Shown in pieces: positions 33,060 to 44,575 of a stretch of 64,000 bases of DNA. The notes beneath the pieces were generated by a model that saw only the letters and a program-made list of their open reading frames with translations, was not told the DNA's origin and did no database searches. Location: positions 10,136,001-10,200,000 of the forward strand of contig NC_056428.1 in the NCBI RefSeq assembly GCF_905147365.1. Reading direction: 5' to 3'. The first letter of the stretch is position 1; every line of letters begins with the position of its first letter. This DNA is from Aricia agestis (Eukaryota; Arthropoda; Insecta; Lepidoptera; Lycaenidae). The position numbers and the translations under genes are program-made.

Positions 33060-33428
33060 TTAAACAACGTCGAAATCCCCGAACCTGTATCTATAAAGAT
33101 TCAAAGGTTTTGTTGGGTACCTTCGGATCCAGGGTATAACCTGGTGCGAAATCTTACTTTTTGGTAGCATTTACCTCGAATGCTTCAGAAGAAATCAAAA
33201 TCACTATATGTTTTCATACAACTTTCAAGGAGTCCCCTCGATTCCTCCAGGATCCCATCATCAGATCACCACTTTTGTGAACATGGTACCAAATTCGAGT
33301 TAAACCCTATACAAAACAAAAAGAATTTTGAAAATCGGATGACAAACAGCTGAACAAAAAAAAAAATAATAAAAAAAAGATAAATACAGCCGAACGTATA
33401 ACCTCCTCCTTTTTGGAAGTCGGTAAAA
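33060..33428 (+). repeat. R6 repeat, copy 2
   Basis: Matches 29880-30252 along its length, with terminal CAGCCGAACGTATAACCTCC and TTTTTGGAAGTCGG. An A-rich run (33353-33378) separates the last two modules. Two overlapping minus-strand frames (33266-33512) across it show no domain. Confidence 0.7.
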
Positions 33429-33811
33429 AGAAACCTCAATATAGCCATAATATAGCAATAACTTACCACAAAACGGACGAAATATTATGTACGTCACGTA
33501 AACGTAATCCATTATATATTTTCGTAAATACTGAAAGTATGTTGGTATGTCGCGTGTTGTATATAAATATTTACCCTTGTGTTTGTCTTAATTTAGCCCA
33601 CCTCAATGTCACCGTCTCCTTGAAAAGTCTTGAAATTCTCAGCGAGACGTTGGGATTCTATTTTTGAAAATTAACTACCGTCAGTAGTGGTTTTTTTTAA
33701 ATGATGTTTAATTTTGGAAAACGATGGATTCTTTTTAACCCCCGGGATAATTTTAGAGATCATGTCAAATAAATTGTATGAACTAATTTTGAACACAGCA
33801 TCCTATTTTTG
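33429..33811. other. Unassigned DNA
   Basis: Nothing recognised; the 84-codon frame at 33413-33667 has no domain. Confidence 0.35.
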
Positions 33812-34010
33812 AGGATCATGTGGCTCACTGGTTAGACGTTAACGCTTAAGCTGGAGGTCGTGGGTTTAATTTTCAAAAGGCACTTCTTAACACTGTCGAG
33901 CTGCTGAAGTCTGAACCGATTTATGTAAAGTTTGATATAGTGATCACTTTGGGACCCAGAGAGGATACAGGCTATTCTTTGTCCGAAAAATAATTGAATC
34001 GGTCATTTCA
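33812..34010 (+). mobile_element. Degenerate SINE head next to a Helitron-like scrap
   Basis: TGGCTCACTGGTTAG (33821-33835) resembles an A box and GGTCGTGGGTTTAATTTTC (33857-33875) a decayed B box. From about 33895, GAACCGATTTATGTAAAG and GAGGATACAGGCTATTC recall H1 Helitron interior. This could be an old relative of the Helitron/SINE chimeras, with the order reversed. Confidence 0.4.
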
Positions 34011-34388
34011 AAAACCATATTACTCATAAGCCATATTTTTTTCAAGATCGTTTTGGAACGAAGTTCCTTATCGTGCGTTCGGCGTAAAGGCTAGAATAAG
34101 TAGCACTCAAAACATAATCTTTGAATGTTGTTCGTAAACAGTAGCTATATAGTAACATGCATTTTTTTACTCATTAAACGCAAAATCGCTCTGAAACCGA
34201 CCGCGAGATCTCGACTTAGGCACGTTCGGGTGCTTCAACCTCCCAACTCGGTCGCTTAGGACAAAAGAAAGCTTTCATATTCAGGGCTACCAATTGAGAA
34301 TTTTCTCTCAAAGGAGGTCAGATAAAAATGTATGGGGAGTGTACCCAACACCAATAACTGTCAGAAGTAGTCAGGTTAGGTCAGTCCC
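34011..34388. other. Unassigned DNA
   Basis: No gene or repeat recognised. Confidence 0.35.
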
Positions 34389-34412
34389 CTGGGTTAGGTT
34401 AGGTTAGGTTAG
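34389..34412 (+). repeat. Short interstitial TTAGG array
   Basis: About four head-to-tail TTAGG units (34393-34412), the telomere repeat of most insects including Lepidoptera. The stretch CCTGGGTTAGG is repeated inverted at 34420-34431, so this may be a small inverted element made of such words and not a healed break. Confidence 0.6.
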
Positions 34413-34456
34413 CCTTCAAACCTAACCCAGGAGGCCCAAGAGCACGGAACGGCACC

Positions 34457-34513
34457 AAACCAATCGAGGTAAATGCGTACGCGCACTGCGTACGCATTTA
34501 CCTCGATTGGTTT
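34457..34513. repeat. Perfect 26-bp-armed palindrome
   Basis: Arms 34457-34482 and 34488-34513, loop GCACT. Each arm contains AATCGAGGTAAATGCGTACG or its inverse. No related copy in the window. Confidence 0.8.
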
Positions 34514-35390
34514 TAGCAATTTTAAATGACAAGGAATAAATGATTTTTCTTTGGTATCTTTTAGCTAGGTATAATTTTTCCCTCAGTGATATATGAAGCT
34601 GGCCCACAAAAGAGCTTTCTAACGACATACGCCTCAGCGTCGATCATGGGTACATTTTGCCCTTCCTCCTTTGCATGTTTTGATAGAATTATCAATTCAA
34701 CAAACGTTTACGTTGGAAAACATCATGCCTACGCGCGAGCCGAATTTAGTTAGCCGTTGTAAGGTAAACTGATAATCACAAGTCACAACACATCAAATCT
34801 ACGCATAAAATGTAGTTCGATGCTCGTTGCTTCTAAAGTTTAGAAGCTAAGCTAGTTTAGATTCTAAACGAATAGCTAGTTAGAAGCGAGGAACCTCCAT
34901 CCTAAAGATTCCATCTTTCACTCAGTAGATTTTCTATCATATTTTGTTAGTATACATTTTTCTGAAAGTTGCCAACCCTGGGATCAATAACCTTGTTCAG
35001 GCTAGCTGTCACACGCTGAGGGCGTTCTCCCCATGAATTCCATTATCGACTTTCAGCGCCTTTGTTTAGATAGCACATAACGGTTGGGACCACGTAACGA
35101 CCCTAACCACTTAATCCGTGCTGTGACGTCATTAAAAAGTTTATAATGAAATCATAAATTTTTGGGATGAGTGTTGAGTAAGCGACTTTAAGTTAAAGGT
35201 ATAAGTAGGAGGAAAAGGTCCTGATTTATGTTTAGCGTGAAGAAATGAATAAAATTCGTCAAATTCGTTTGTGTGTTAAATTAGAGGGTAACGTGATGTT
35301 AGAAATAGTAAATCAGTTTCATAAATCATATTAAAAAAATAAATTCTGCAACGATGCGTTTGATTGGTTGAAAATAAATAAACTCAGTTT
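34514..35390. other. Unassigned DNA
   Basis: A loose inverted pair CTCGTTGCTTCTAA / TTAGAAGCGAG lies at 34824-34889. Nothing else recognised. Confidence 0.35.
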
Positions 35391-35818
35391 TAGGGTTCCG
35401 TACCCAAAGGGTAAAAACGGGACCCTATTACTGAGACTTCAATGTCTGTCCGTCTGTCTCCAGTCTGTAACTCAAGAACCGCTATAGCTAGAGTTCTGAT
35501 TTGAATTTTCCCAGATTGTGTATATCTGTTGCCACTATAACAACAAATACTAAAAACAAAATTAAATGATTATTTATGGGGGCAAACAAATGTGATTTTT
35601 TTGGCCTTTTTTACTCTATATCAATAATGGCAACAGGTAAGTACTTGAATTTTTCTCAAAGTCCTTAGTTATATGTGTACTTTAATATTTAATAATAATA
35701 TTTAAATAAAATTAAAAATGAATGGGGACTCCCATACAAAAAACAAAATTTTTGGCCTAATTTTGCTCTTTAATGGTACGGAACCCTTCGTGCGCGAGTC
35801 CGAATCGCACTTTGCCTA
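35391..35818 (+). repeat. R7 repeat, complete copy
   Basis: Opens TAGGGTTCCGTACCC, contains AAGGGTAAAAACGGGACCCT, GTCTGTCCGTCTGTC and CTCAAGAACCGCTATAGC, and closes ACGGAACCCTTCGTGCGCGA, TCCGAATCGCACTTTGCC. Same family, other strand, as 14643-15296. Non-coding. Confidence 0.7.
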
Positions 35819-37650
35819 TTATTTTTTATGTTACTCATGTTTTATTTATCCTTTGTTTTTTAAAGCATAGTAAAAAGTGATAAGGTTGACCTATGCCGGG
35901 ATTGAATGAAATGGAACTGCCCTATTTATATCTGCCGTCAAGCAGAAATGTTTTTTGCTGTAAAGTCAGGCCAGTCGGCACCTTTCCCACGCCTGATAAA
36001 TATTTACACTGACCGTGTGAAATTACAAAGTTAACAAGGATTTTTGAGTCACATTTTTCTTTATGGATTTGAAATTGGCAATAAAATAATAATAAAGATT
36101 GAAATTTTTGGGCTTGCGTAAGTTTCTATCAAAATTCACCTTGTTATCAATAACTTAGAATCCTCTTTTATGAAACGGACGATCAAAGGTTTCAATTTTA
36201 AAATCGTATGTCTTAAAATCACCCAAAAATTTATGCTAATTAAATGACTTCATTTCAAATTCAAAGCACAAAATACGGTTTAAAATGGCACTTAACTTCA
36301 CTAAGTTTTAAGACTTTCTTTTTCAAAATAAAACTACCGATTTTACGTGTGAATGACCTACGCGTTCGCTTCGATTTTGTTAATTAGTTCTTATTCGTGC
36401 CTACTGCTAAATGAATCTGAAAGTAAGGATGAGCCCCTACGGAAATAAATGGCGTATTCGTTTTCCAAGCTTATTTCGTTAAGGAGTGAAACACTTCTAT
36501 TATGTTTTTTTAATTTGGCCTGCATAGATATAAACTAGTGTAAAGCGTCCGCTCGTGTATAATATGACCATTGTCTATTATTATCATGCTACGTGTACAG
36601 CTAATGTTTCATAAGCAGGAGACGATAATTTACGTTGGATGTAATGCCGGCACTCAGACTGGCGTCTTTTTATTGCTCAGACTGGGCCTTTCCTTACGTA
36701 CAGTGACCATGCTTATCTGTATGGCCAGCTAACCCAATAAGGACATCTGCCCACAACAGGCTCGCTCGTTAATTTGATGAACGCAGACTGAATAATAAAG
36801 CGACTAAAAAGTTCTGGGGAAATTAGACTGATTTTATTAGTATCCTCCCACTCATCTAAAATCTAGACACGTGGCAGCGTATCAATCTAAGTTCTAACAT
36901 AACAGAACCGGCAAGCAGCATTGTGTGTATATTATATGACCCATTTGTAGCTACTTTGGCCCCCTCATAATTCAGAAACTATTTCACATAAACGTTTCAA
37001 ATTTGGCTCATATAATGAGACTTGCGAGATAAATATATGATCTAAATTTCATAAACACAGCTCAAACGCTTATTAAGATTTTTTACTACCTAATACTTAG
37101 TTAAGAGTCTAAAGTAAACTAAAGTTAATTTAAGTAGCCAAATCCTTATATTATTATGTACTACAGTAAGAAATTCTAAATAGCAAGCAGAAGTCGCAGC
37201 ATTTGCTTGTTATAATATTTAACGTTCCAAAAAAGGAGGCGCTCTTAATAAATATTTAGCTGTATATTTTATTAAAATACGTAAGTATTTGAAATTGGTC
37301 ATATCTAGCAAATTTATGGTAACGTAATGTTTAAGATTCAAAGAGTTCTCGGCTCATTACTTCTTCGCGAACAAAAAGTTGATAATTTATGTTAACAAAG
37401 AGCTTCTTGACGAAAATAAGATGAGAAAGATTACAGCCTTTGTAGCAGAGGATATTTTAATTTAATATTTCAAGACGTACCTGTTAATTCTAGAAACTTT
37501 TTTTTTTAATTGTATTTTGTTGCGAAATATATTTGAAGTTTTTCCAATAAACAGATAACTTTTGCTTTAGGAGCTTTAGACTTAAATATTTTGTGTATGA
37601 AATATTTTTTTTACTTATAAATCGTTATTGGCATTATTATTTCTTAAGGT
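35819..37650. other. Unassigned DNA
   Basis: No gene or complete repeat recognised in 1.8 kb. Base composition is ordinary for the window. Confidence 0.35.
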
Positions 37651-37800
37651 CTAGATGACGCCTGCAACTCTGTTGCGCCAAAATTCACTCAGGAAGTCTT
37701 CATGCCAAGCAAAATCGTTTCAGTGGTTTGGGCGTGAAGAGGTAACAGACAGACAGACAGACAGACAGTCACACTTTCGCAATTATAATATTTGTAGGGA
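37651..37800 (-). mobile_element. Helitron family H1, internally deleted
   Basis: CTAG at 37651-37654 with hairpin CGCAAC-AGA-GTTGCA (minus strand), then GGGCGTGAAGAGGTAACAG and the (GACA)n tract 37746-37769, ending TC (minus) at 37800. The central GGTTCCCGCGCGATAAACG module is missing. Confidence 0.8.
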
Positions 37801-40187
37801 TATGGATTGAGGATTTTAGGTTTTAAGAAAATCATAACTTTGGGGGCGTCCAAAAACTGCATGAGACTGTGTGAATTTCTAAGGATTTTTGATAACTTGG
37901 ATGAAATATTCTCTAAGAAGCCCTTATCTGTAATATCATGTAGCAAGTCCTAGTATTCCGCTTGTTAGCTTCAAAACATGGACGAGACGTTCACAAGGCT
38001 GCCTACGCCCGACGCTGATCTAATAACTTGTTATTGTGTAAGCCTAAATACATAAACATGACATTAAACTGAATTTGTAGAGGATATATTTAGATCGTGT
38101 ATACAAAATATTTATCTTTCTCTATAACATCGAATAGGTTATAGTACGGAAGCCCTAGAACATTTTTTTTTATTACTATCAAGCTAATATTCATTTTGAT
38201 AAGACGAACAACATTTTCATCTGCCAAAAATCTTGAAAGTGGTAGGCTCTAACAGAAATAGAAAGGATTTCATACTTTGATTTTATGGTCCTAAAATATG
38301 GATTGTTCTATATTTTGTAGGACAATATCTTCAAATAAACTTACTGAACAAACTTCTATAATAGTACGGGAGCCCACCTGTTGATGCTCAGTTTCCGATA
38401 TTTTTATTGTTTATCTATTTGTTGTTAGTAATTTCACACAATTACCCTCATTTAAAACATAGCCCCCACTGCTTTGATTTAGTCTTGGGAGTTGGGACTT
38501 GGGACTAATGATTTTGGAATTTGGATCTTATATGGGCCAAGTGCTAAGAAAAGATGTCATAATAATATTATTATTATGTGTATCTAAGGTAATCTCGAAA
38601 AACATTACTCTCTTACTCTCGTTTAGGAGCAATCGGGTAAAATTTTAAACCTAGTGTGATGAATATTTGGAAATACATATGTACCTATGTACTTTTCAAA
38701 ATTAAAGAAACGAGCAGTTAAATGGAGCAACATTCTGCAAAGATTTACAAAACTAAAGTAACGGTTTATTTACAGAAATTAAAAGGTAAGTATTTATTTT
38801 GTTAGCCAGGTTTACAGGTCGCATGTAGCGCATTAGTCCCTCGTCAAACAAAGCTGTAATGCTGAACAAACATCCTTTGTCGCGGTTCACGAGTTTAATA
38901 TTAAACAAGATATTTGGTCAACGTAGATTTAAATCTGGTTTTGTTTTATTTTTTATTTTTATATTTAAAAAGTAATTAATTATTAGTACAAAGGCGGGCT
39001 TAATGCCTTGTGGCATTTTCTTCCAGCCAAACCTTAGGGTGTTGCAGAGATAGTGAGGTAGATGCAAACACTTAGAGGACAGAGGGATTATTTTCTATGT
39101 AGATTAATCTGACATCTAGAAGGCCTTCTTTGTTTGATAGGATGGATACTGGATTTAAGTCTACATTAAGAAAGGCTTTTAAATTTTTATGTTTGCTTTA
39201 AAAAATCTATTTGATATATCTAGAATTTATAATGGTCAGAGATTTTTTTTGCAGAAAGGGAATTGTAGTGCTCTGAATTCTCCTAGCATTTCGTATTTTA
39301 GATCTAGTCTAGCCGTACAGGTATATGTAACTATATGCAATAGGACCTACCCAACTTTTGTATAGCGCTACCCTCCCACACATCAATAATGGAGCAATGG
39401 GATCCATTGCTCTATTATTGAGGGCGAGGGTGTCCTTCCTTATTAAGGATATATTAAGTAATTTTAGAAACTTTAATAGAAGTAACAAACCCATCATGTT
39501 ATTAAATATAATATAATATAATAATATGTAGTGGTTATATAATCAGGGCGAGCATAGCGACAACCTTTACATTTTGTGGAACTTACACTTTACGGAAAAA
39601 CTATCTCGCCTGTTGATTTGTGCTTTTAGATAGTAATTTTTATTTATATCCAGATATGTTATAATCAGTCAGTCAAGCTGTTTCTTATATGCAGATGTGT
39701 TATCACCAGTTAGTCCAGGTGTGACGACGCGAGCCCTCACAAAGTTCGGCTTTTAGCTAGTAATACTTGATAAGAAAAATATTATTATACATTTATCAAA
39801 CTGAGAAATTCATCAAAAGTAATTACGAGTGTTACGCCTAAGCTTTTTGAGAAAAGATGAAACTTGTGAAGTGGAATCGCAAAGGCAATATTCTGGAGTA
39901 ATCATGAAATTCCAATATTCACTATTGATGATCAAATCGAGGTTACGGGGTTACGTTAAAGATCTATTTATAGATCAAGATATTTGTAAATAAAGATATT
40001 TTTAGCATTTAATCATTATGTAACAAATATTGAACTAGTCAAATGCTAGATTATTTTAAGATAAAATAAAAATTATGTAACTTCTAGGCTCTAGCTAAAC
40101 GCCCTGAACCAGGCCGATTGCAAGAAAACAAAGCAATTAAAAAGAATTATCGTCTCACTCATCTTCGCCTTCGCCTATTTATTAGGT
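37801..40187. other. Unassigned DNA
   Basis: About 38145-38165 (TAGTACGGAAGCCCTAGAAC) resembles 44880-44900, a small dispersed motif. About 39735-39763 ends AAGTTCGGCTTTTAGCTAGT, reminiscent of an H4 Helitron terminus but without a good hairpin. No gene recognised. Confidence 0.35.
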
Positions 40188-40230
40188 ATAGTCTACGCAC
40201 TCGTAGTATGGCTACGGGTGCGTAGACTAT
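40188..40230. repeat. 13-bp inverted repeat
   Basis: ATAGTCTACGCAC (40188-40200) and GTGCGTAGACTAT (40218-40230) with a 17-nt loop. The words GCTACGGGTG and ATGCTACGGGTGCT recur at 40211 and 40347. Confidence 0.6.
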
Positions 40231-40489
40231 AGTCTATGTCATAAAGATTTTTTGTTGATCGCGGCTAGCCGCGGTAAAGATCGGAACGGCACCTACAGTA
40301 ATTTATCTCCGCTGTTTGTCTATACTTTCGTATTTCTACTGTAGCCATGCTACGGGTGCTGAAGTTTAGAGTAGCAATATGCATATGGCATATCCTACAT
40401 AACTATGCCTACTGTTGTTACCACCTTAAACAATGCAAACAAAGGACAGAACCACAGTATAGCAATATGACATATCCCTACAGTAGTGA

Positions 40490-40655
40490 AACGAATGTAC
40501 TTGCGCAGAGCAACGGAGGGGTACCCGCGGGGAAGCGGGCGGCGCGGGCCCGCGTACACAAACTCGCGGAGTTTGTGTACCTGCGCCCACAGGGGTGACG
40601 TTGGCGCGTTGTCTACGAATTTTGTGTTGTAAAACGATAACTTATCTTATAAACA
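40490..40655 (+). promoter_or_regulatory. GC-rich, CpG-rich stretch upstream of the THAP-like ORF
   Basis: 40520-40560 is almost pure GC (GCGGGCGGCGCGGGCCCGCG), in contrast to its surroundings. A perfect 12-bp palindrome, GTACACAAACTC and its inverse with loop GCG, lies at 40554-40580. The ATG of the THAP-like frame follows 75 bp later. This has the look of a promoter or 5' UTR, but no core promoter motif is clear. Confidence 0.3.
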
Positions 40656-40814
40656 ATGGGATATTATAATAAATGTTCAGTGTACGGATGTAAATCTGAT
40701 TTAAAAAACAAAAAGGATTTAAATTTTCATAAATATCGGCTCACAGTTTACACTAATATTGTGTTGGCCTTGGCGGCATGTATTTGCATCTCTGTTTTAT
40801 TGTTTACGTTGTAA
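40656..40814 (+). CDS. Small ORF with THAP-like zinc-finger N terminus
   Basis: ATG at 40656 in a fair context (ACAATGG) opens a 52-codon frame. It starts MGYYNKCSVYGCKSDLKNKK and continues LNFHKYR: Cys7 and Cys12 (C-x4-C) followed by F-H at residues 24-25 is the usual beginning of a THAP DNA-binding domain. After residue 28 the THAP pattern stops and the frame runs through a hydrophobic stretch (LALAACICISVLLF) to TAA. Either a splice donor near there is missed, or the exon is broken. The second half of the zinc finger is not found downstream. As an intact gene this is doubtful; as a THAP fragment it is fairly clear. Confidence 0.45.
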   Translation: MGYYNKCSVYGCKSDLKNKKDLNFHKYRLTVYTNIVLALAACICISVLLFTL

Positions 40815-42123
40815 GAAGTGTAACAAGAAGAGAAACAATATAGAATAAATTAAAAATCTGTCAAATACCCTGTTACATACTAATTAGTACCTACCTACCC
40901 AGGTACACATATCAAGTGTAACATACTGCGCCCTTACCGCGCACGTCATAAGAGTTTTGAAGTGCTTCTGTTACACCTGACGTGTGATTAATTATTGGAT
41001 ATTTTATATATTCGAAATTTCGAATGCGTCTTCATTATTTTAATCCTTCGATCGTGATTCGTGGATCCTTGGAAATCTATTGTTATTCTATTGTGTCTCG
41101 CTCACCGGTGAGCTTATGAGGCTTGATGGGTTGATTAATTTTTTAAATAGAGAACTAAAATCATCTAAAAATAAAGTTTCACGTAAATATCTGGCAGTTT
41201 TATTTCCCGTTTCGTGGCAACCCTGGCTATTCTGCTCGGTACCTGTCATCGGTGGCGGCATCGTGCTATGTCAAAGGCGTTTCGTTATTGTAGGGACTAA
41301 TATTGCTATACTGTGACAGAACACACCGTGACGGTTTACCATGTATGCCGTTCTTTCACTTTTCAACCTTATTACTGGGCAGTAAAGTTAAAAAATGATA
41401 CAATAATCTAGCGACTGTACTTCACGCAACACGAAAACGGTACCGCACAATACACGTGGTACCGTTAAGTACTTCCAATTACTAAAACTATAAACTCGCC
41501 TAATAACTGTAATTTTGAGTGTTGCATGTTTCACAGGTTTAAGAATTTAAGCCCGCATTTGTTTTACTTTACTGTAGAATGTAGGTAATGGTTATTTAGT
41601 ACGTGGGGTACATTTAGTGTTATGTAGAGTCTTTTCGAAGCTACCGGTGGCGAAATGTATTGAAAATGTGAGCAGTACGTAAGAAAGACCTTAATATGCA
41701 GTACCTTATGCTTTAGCCAAAAATGCCGTGGATTTTCTGACAAAATTTTCCTTAAAAACTACGTAAGTAGTTAGGCTTTACATAATACGCATAATATATT
41801 TTATTATAAAACATAAAGTATGTTACTACTAAACACGATCATCTAAAACTACGAATGAACGTGCATTATGCACATTTTCGATCGAATTTCATAAACAATA
41901 CTCGTAGCTTTAATGAGCTACCTTTTGTTGCTACTTGCATCAAGTGTCAGGTTAAAATGCAAATGTAAAATGAACCTGAATTACACTTGTAAGTTTGCTG
42001 CGTAACAGGAGAATTGGCCCCAGGCGTTAGACGAAGGGGGCCAAAGCTCTATAATATTCAGAGCCAACCTACGCTATTAGTGTTTCGTTTACAGCGAGAA
42101 CCGTCTATAGAAAGTGTCTTAAA
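40815..42123. other. Unassigned DNA
   Basis: An open frame at 41080-41316 has no domain. No exon completing the THAP domain and no repeat were recognised. Confidence 0.35.
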
Positions 42124-42334
42124 CTAGATGACGCCTGCAACTCCGTTGCGCCAAAATTTCCCCTCTCTTTCAAAACCTCTTCACGCCCAAAACACTGAAT
42201 CTATTTTGCTAGGTGTGATTTATGAACATACATTGAGCCTCAAGAAAGGACGTTGTATACTTTTTATCCTCAAAATTTACGGTTCCCACGCGATAAACGA
42301 ATTTTGGCGCAACGGAGTTGCGGGCGTTAACTAG
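42124..42334. mobile_element. Helitron family H1 with 3' termini at both ends
   Basis: The right end is a normal plus-strand H1 terminus: CGGTTCCCACGCGATAAACG, hairpin CGCAAC-GGA-GTTGCG, CTAG at 42331-42334. The left end (42124-42156) is the same terminus inverted: CTAG, ATGACGCCTGCAACTCCG, TTGCGCCAAAATT. The 5' end is absent. The body between (CCTCTTCACGCCC on) is in plus orientation. Confidence 0.75.
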
Positions 42335-43201
42335 TTTTAAATAAATTAATTCTTAAGCCAGAGTACTTTGAAGTAGTTTGAAGCGAGATAAAGCTTTTTT
42401 TGTCCCTCTCGTACCTCCATTTGCAACAAGTAAAAACATAATTACTCGTCAAAATCACGGCTAACAAGCGTCAATTAATTTTAACCGTGTTTTTGTGATT
42501 GACAGTCCCCGCTTTTTGCCGAAAACAAACCGAATCATTAAACTTAATTGATTTTCTGAAGGACAATAAAGGCTTTGCCCGAAATGGAAACCTTTTAAGG
42601 TAATTTGAGATTTCAATGAAGTGGGTAAAATACAGTAAGATCGTGAGTCTAATGTTTAAAAATTTTTAAATAATATATTTTTTAGTTTTAAAATCAATAA
42701 ATTTTAACAATTGATATTTCGTTTATCGTAAATATGTATTCCTGGGTTTCTACCTAAAAAGAAAAAAATATACAGCCGAATATAGATCCTCCTAATTGGT
42801 CGGTTAAATGTCCAACCTGAGAACATTTTAACAAAGAGAACTGTTTTTGCTTTTTGTTATAAATAATACGCTTTTCATTCGCTATGAACTCTCATATTAT
42901 ACACTATGTTATTAATAAATAATAAATATACTCCAACAACGCAATACAATATGGTATGAAGGATAAACATAAAGTGGAATTAATGGTTAATAAAAGTACG
43001 CTATAAAGAAAATTGGCACCGGCTCTTGGTGCGACAGAATTAAATTCAAGGGCATTTTCTACGACTCTAGCATATAAAGAGGCAACATAATATATTATCT
43101 TAACATTCCTACTACACTACTCATATTATAAGCACTAAAACTAAATAGTCTGAAGTACTTAATAAGAAAAGAAAGAAATAATTGTAGGAGAACCTAATGT
43201 A
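42335..43201. other. Unassigned DNA with an R6 scrap
   Basis: 42758-42810 carries the terminal R6 module (ATACAGCCGAATATAG, GATCCTCCTAATTGGTCGG). Otherwise nothing recognised. Confidence 0.4.
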
Positions 43202-43330
43202 CGATTCGAGCGTGGGAAGATAGTCCACTCAATTTTATTTATACTATTATAGTATTAATAAAAAGTAGTATTTACACTGTTACAATATAAATAAAATTGA
43301 GTAGACTAGCTATCTTCATAATCTCGAATC
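43202..43330. mobile_element. Small foldback element
   Basis: CACTCAATTTTATTTAT and ATAAATAAAATTGAGT form the inner arms, AAGATAGT/ACTAGCTATCTT and ATTCGAG/CTCGAAT the outer ones. About 130 bp, AT-rich, non-coding. Confidence 0.65.
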
Positions 43331-43931
43331 GGGCTCACGTTCACATTAGCGTGATTTTAGATAACTTTTCAGAGGAGCAAAATGCAGTTTAAGTGACATA
43401 ACGTTGTGCGAATCTTATTTTGTGAAATACGTCTTAAGACTCTTTGGTTTGTTCCGTCGTAATTATTATAATGAAAATAGTATTTGCATCCTATCTAATA
43501 ATTCATCTAATGGATGAAGCTGATGCTGATAATAATTAAAGACTAGAAAATAATATCCTAATTCCATTTAGAAGGTCATTGCTAACTTAGCTACCGGACA
43601 AAACACATCCTAATAAAGTAATACCAAATTGTAGCATTTAGAAGGTAATGATGACCAATTCGAGCCGATAATGACGGAGACAATTATGGTGACTGTCGCG
43701 TAGCTACGCCCCTGGTTTGGCCGTATATGTATAGCACGCCCACACCCCACGCCCGACGCCCGACGTGTGGGAAAGATTGCACTCATTACATCCGGATTAT
43801 TAGGGACCCTATTCATGGCCAATATGGGCTGTGTGGAGATTGTATTATTTTAATCTTCAGACACTCTAATAATAACAGTATTGATACAGCAGACAACTAC
43901 CTTGTATGCTTGTCTTTATCTCTCACATTTG
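43331..43931. other. Unassigned DNA
   Basis: A GC-rich patch at 43735-43775 (CCACGCCCGACGCCCGACG) contains a short tandem CCCGACG. No gene recognised. Confidence 0.35.
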
Positions 43932-44064
43932 GGGCCAGTTTCATCCTGATAAAGTGTCGGATAGGCTATTCACAACTTACCTGACAGTTACTCTATACCC
44001 CATCTGTCAAAAAAAGTAGTAGATAGCCTATCCGGCACTTATCAGGAAGTGGTAAAACAGGCTC
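43932..44064. mobile_element. Harbinger-like MITE C, diverged copy
   Basis: GGGCCAGTTTCATCCTGATAA on the left and TTATCAGGAAGTGGT, then AAAACAGGCTC on the right, related to the better copy at 46252-46379. The inner arms GTGTCGGATAGGCTA and TAGCCTATCCGGCAC are well matched. Confidence 0.65.
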
Positions 44065-44368
44065 TTGCCTCTTAATAACGAGATAGAAAAAGACAACAAA
44101 TAATGAAATATTAAATATACGTATGGGTTATAGATAGTTAAGAACATAATTATTATGAGTAGAAGACTTTTAGTTTGTGTTTTGAAATATATATGGTACT
44201 GGTAATTTGTTTTGAACTGGAGGCGTATTAACCGCTCAAATAGATAAGACGGTCATATTTACCACGAGTGATGTCATACCCGAGATTACCATGAGTTCAC
44301 TACGGGTTAATTGTTTACTGTTCAGCTCCATAATGCATATCATGTTTTGTGTTTACAAAATAATGTTA
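44065..44368. other. Unassigned DNA
   Basis: Nothing recognised. Confidence 0.35.
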
Positions 44369-44495
44369 TCCATACTAATATTATGCGAAAGTCTGTCTGC
44401 ATGTCCTCTTCACTTAAAAAGCGCTGTATAGGTACTTGGGTCTTGGGATGGGATAAAGGACTGTTATATCCAGAAAAAGTTACGGTTTTAATTAA
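44369..44495 (+). mobile_element. Helitron family H1, 5' fragment, diverged
   Basis: TCCATACTAATATTATGCGA, GTCTGTCTGCATGTC, CTCTTCACTTAAAAAGCGCT and a diverged ATATCCAGAAAAAGTTACGG are in H1 order. The 3' half with hairpin and CTAG is absent. Confidence 0.6.
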
Positions 44496-44575
44496 TATAT
44501 TATCAAGTAGGTTAAATGTCAGCACACCGCGTTGAGGTTGCCGTCAACATCTAATATCTTTGTATCAGTCAATTC

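Noticed and set aside
41080..41316. 78-codon frame downstream of the THAP-like ORF
   Set aside because: It does not contain the second half of a THAP domain or any other motif.
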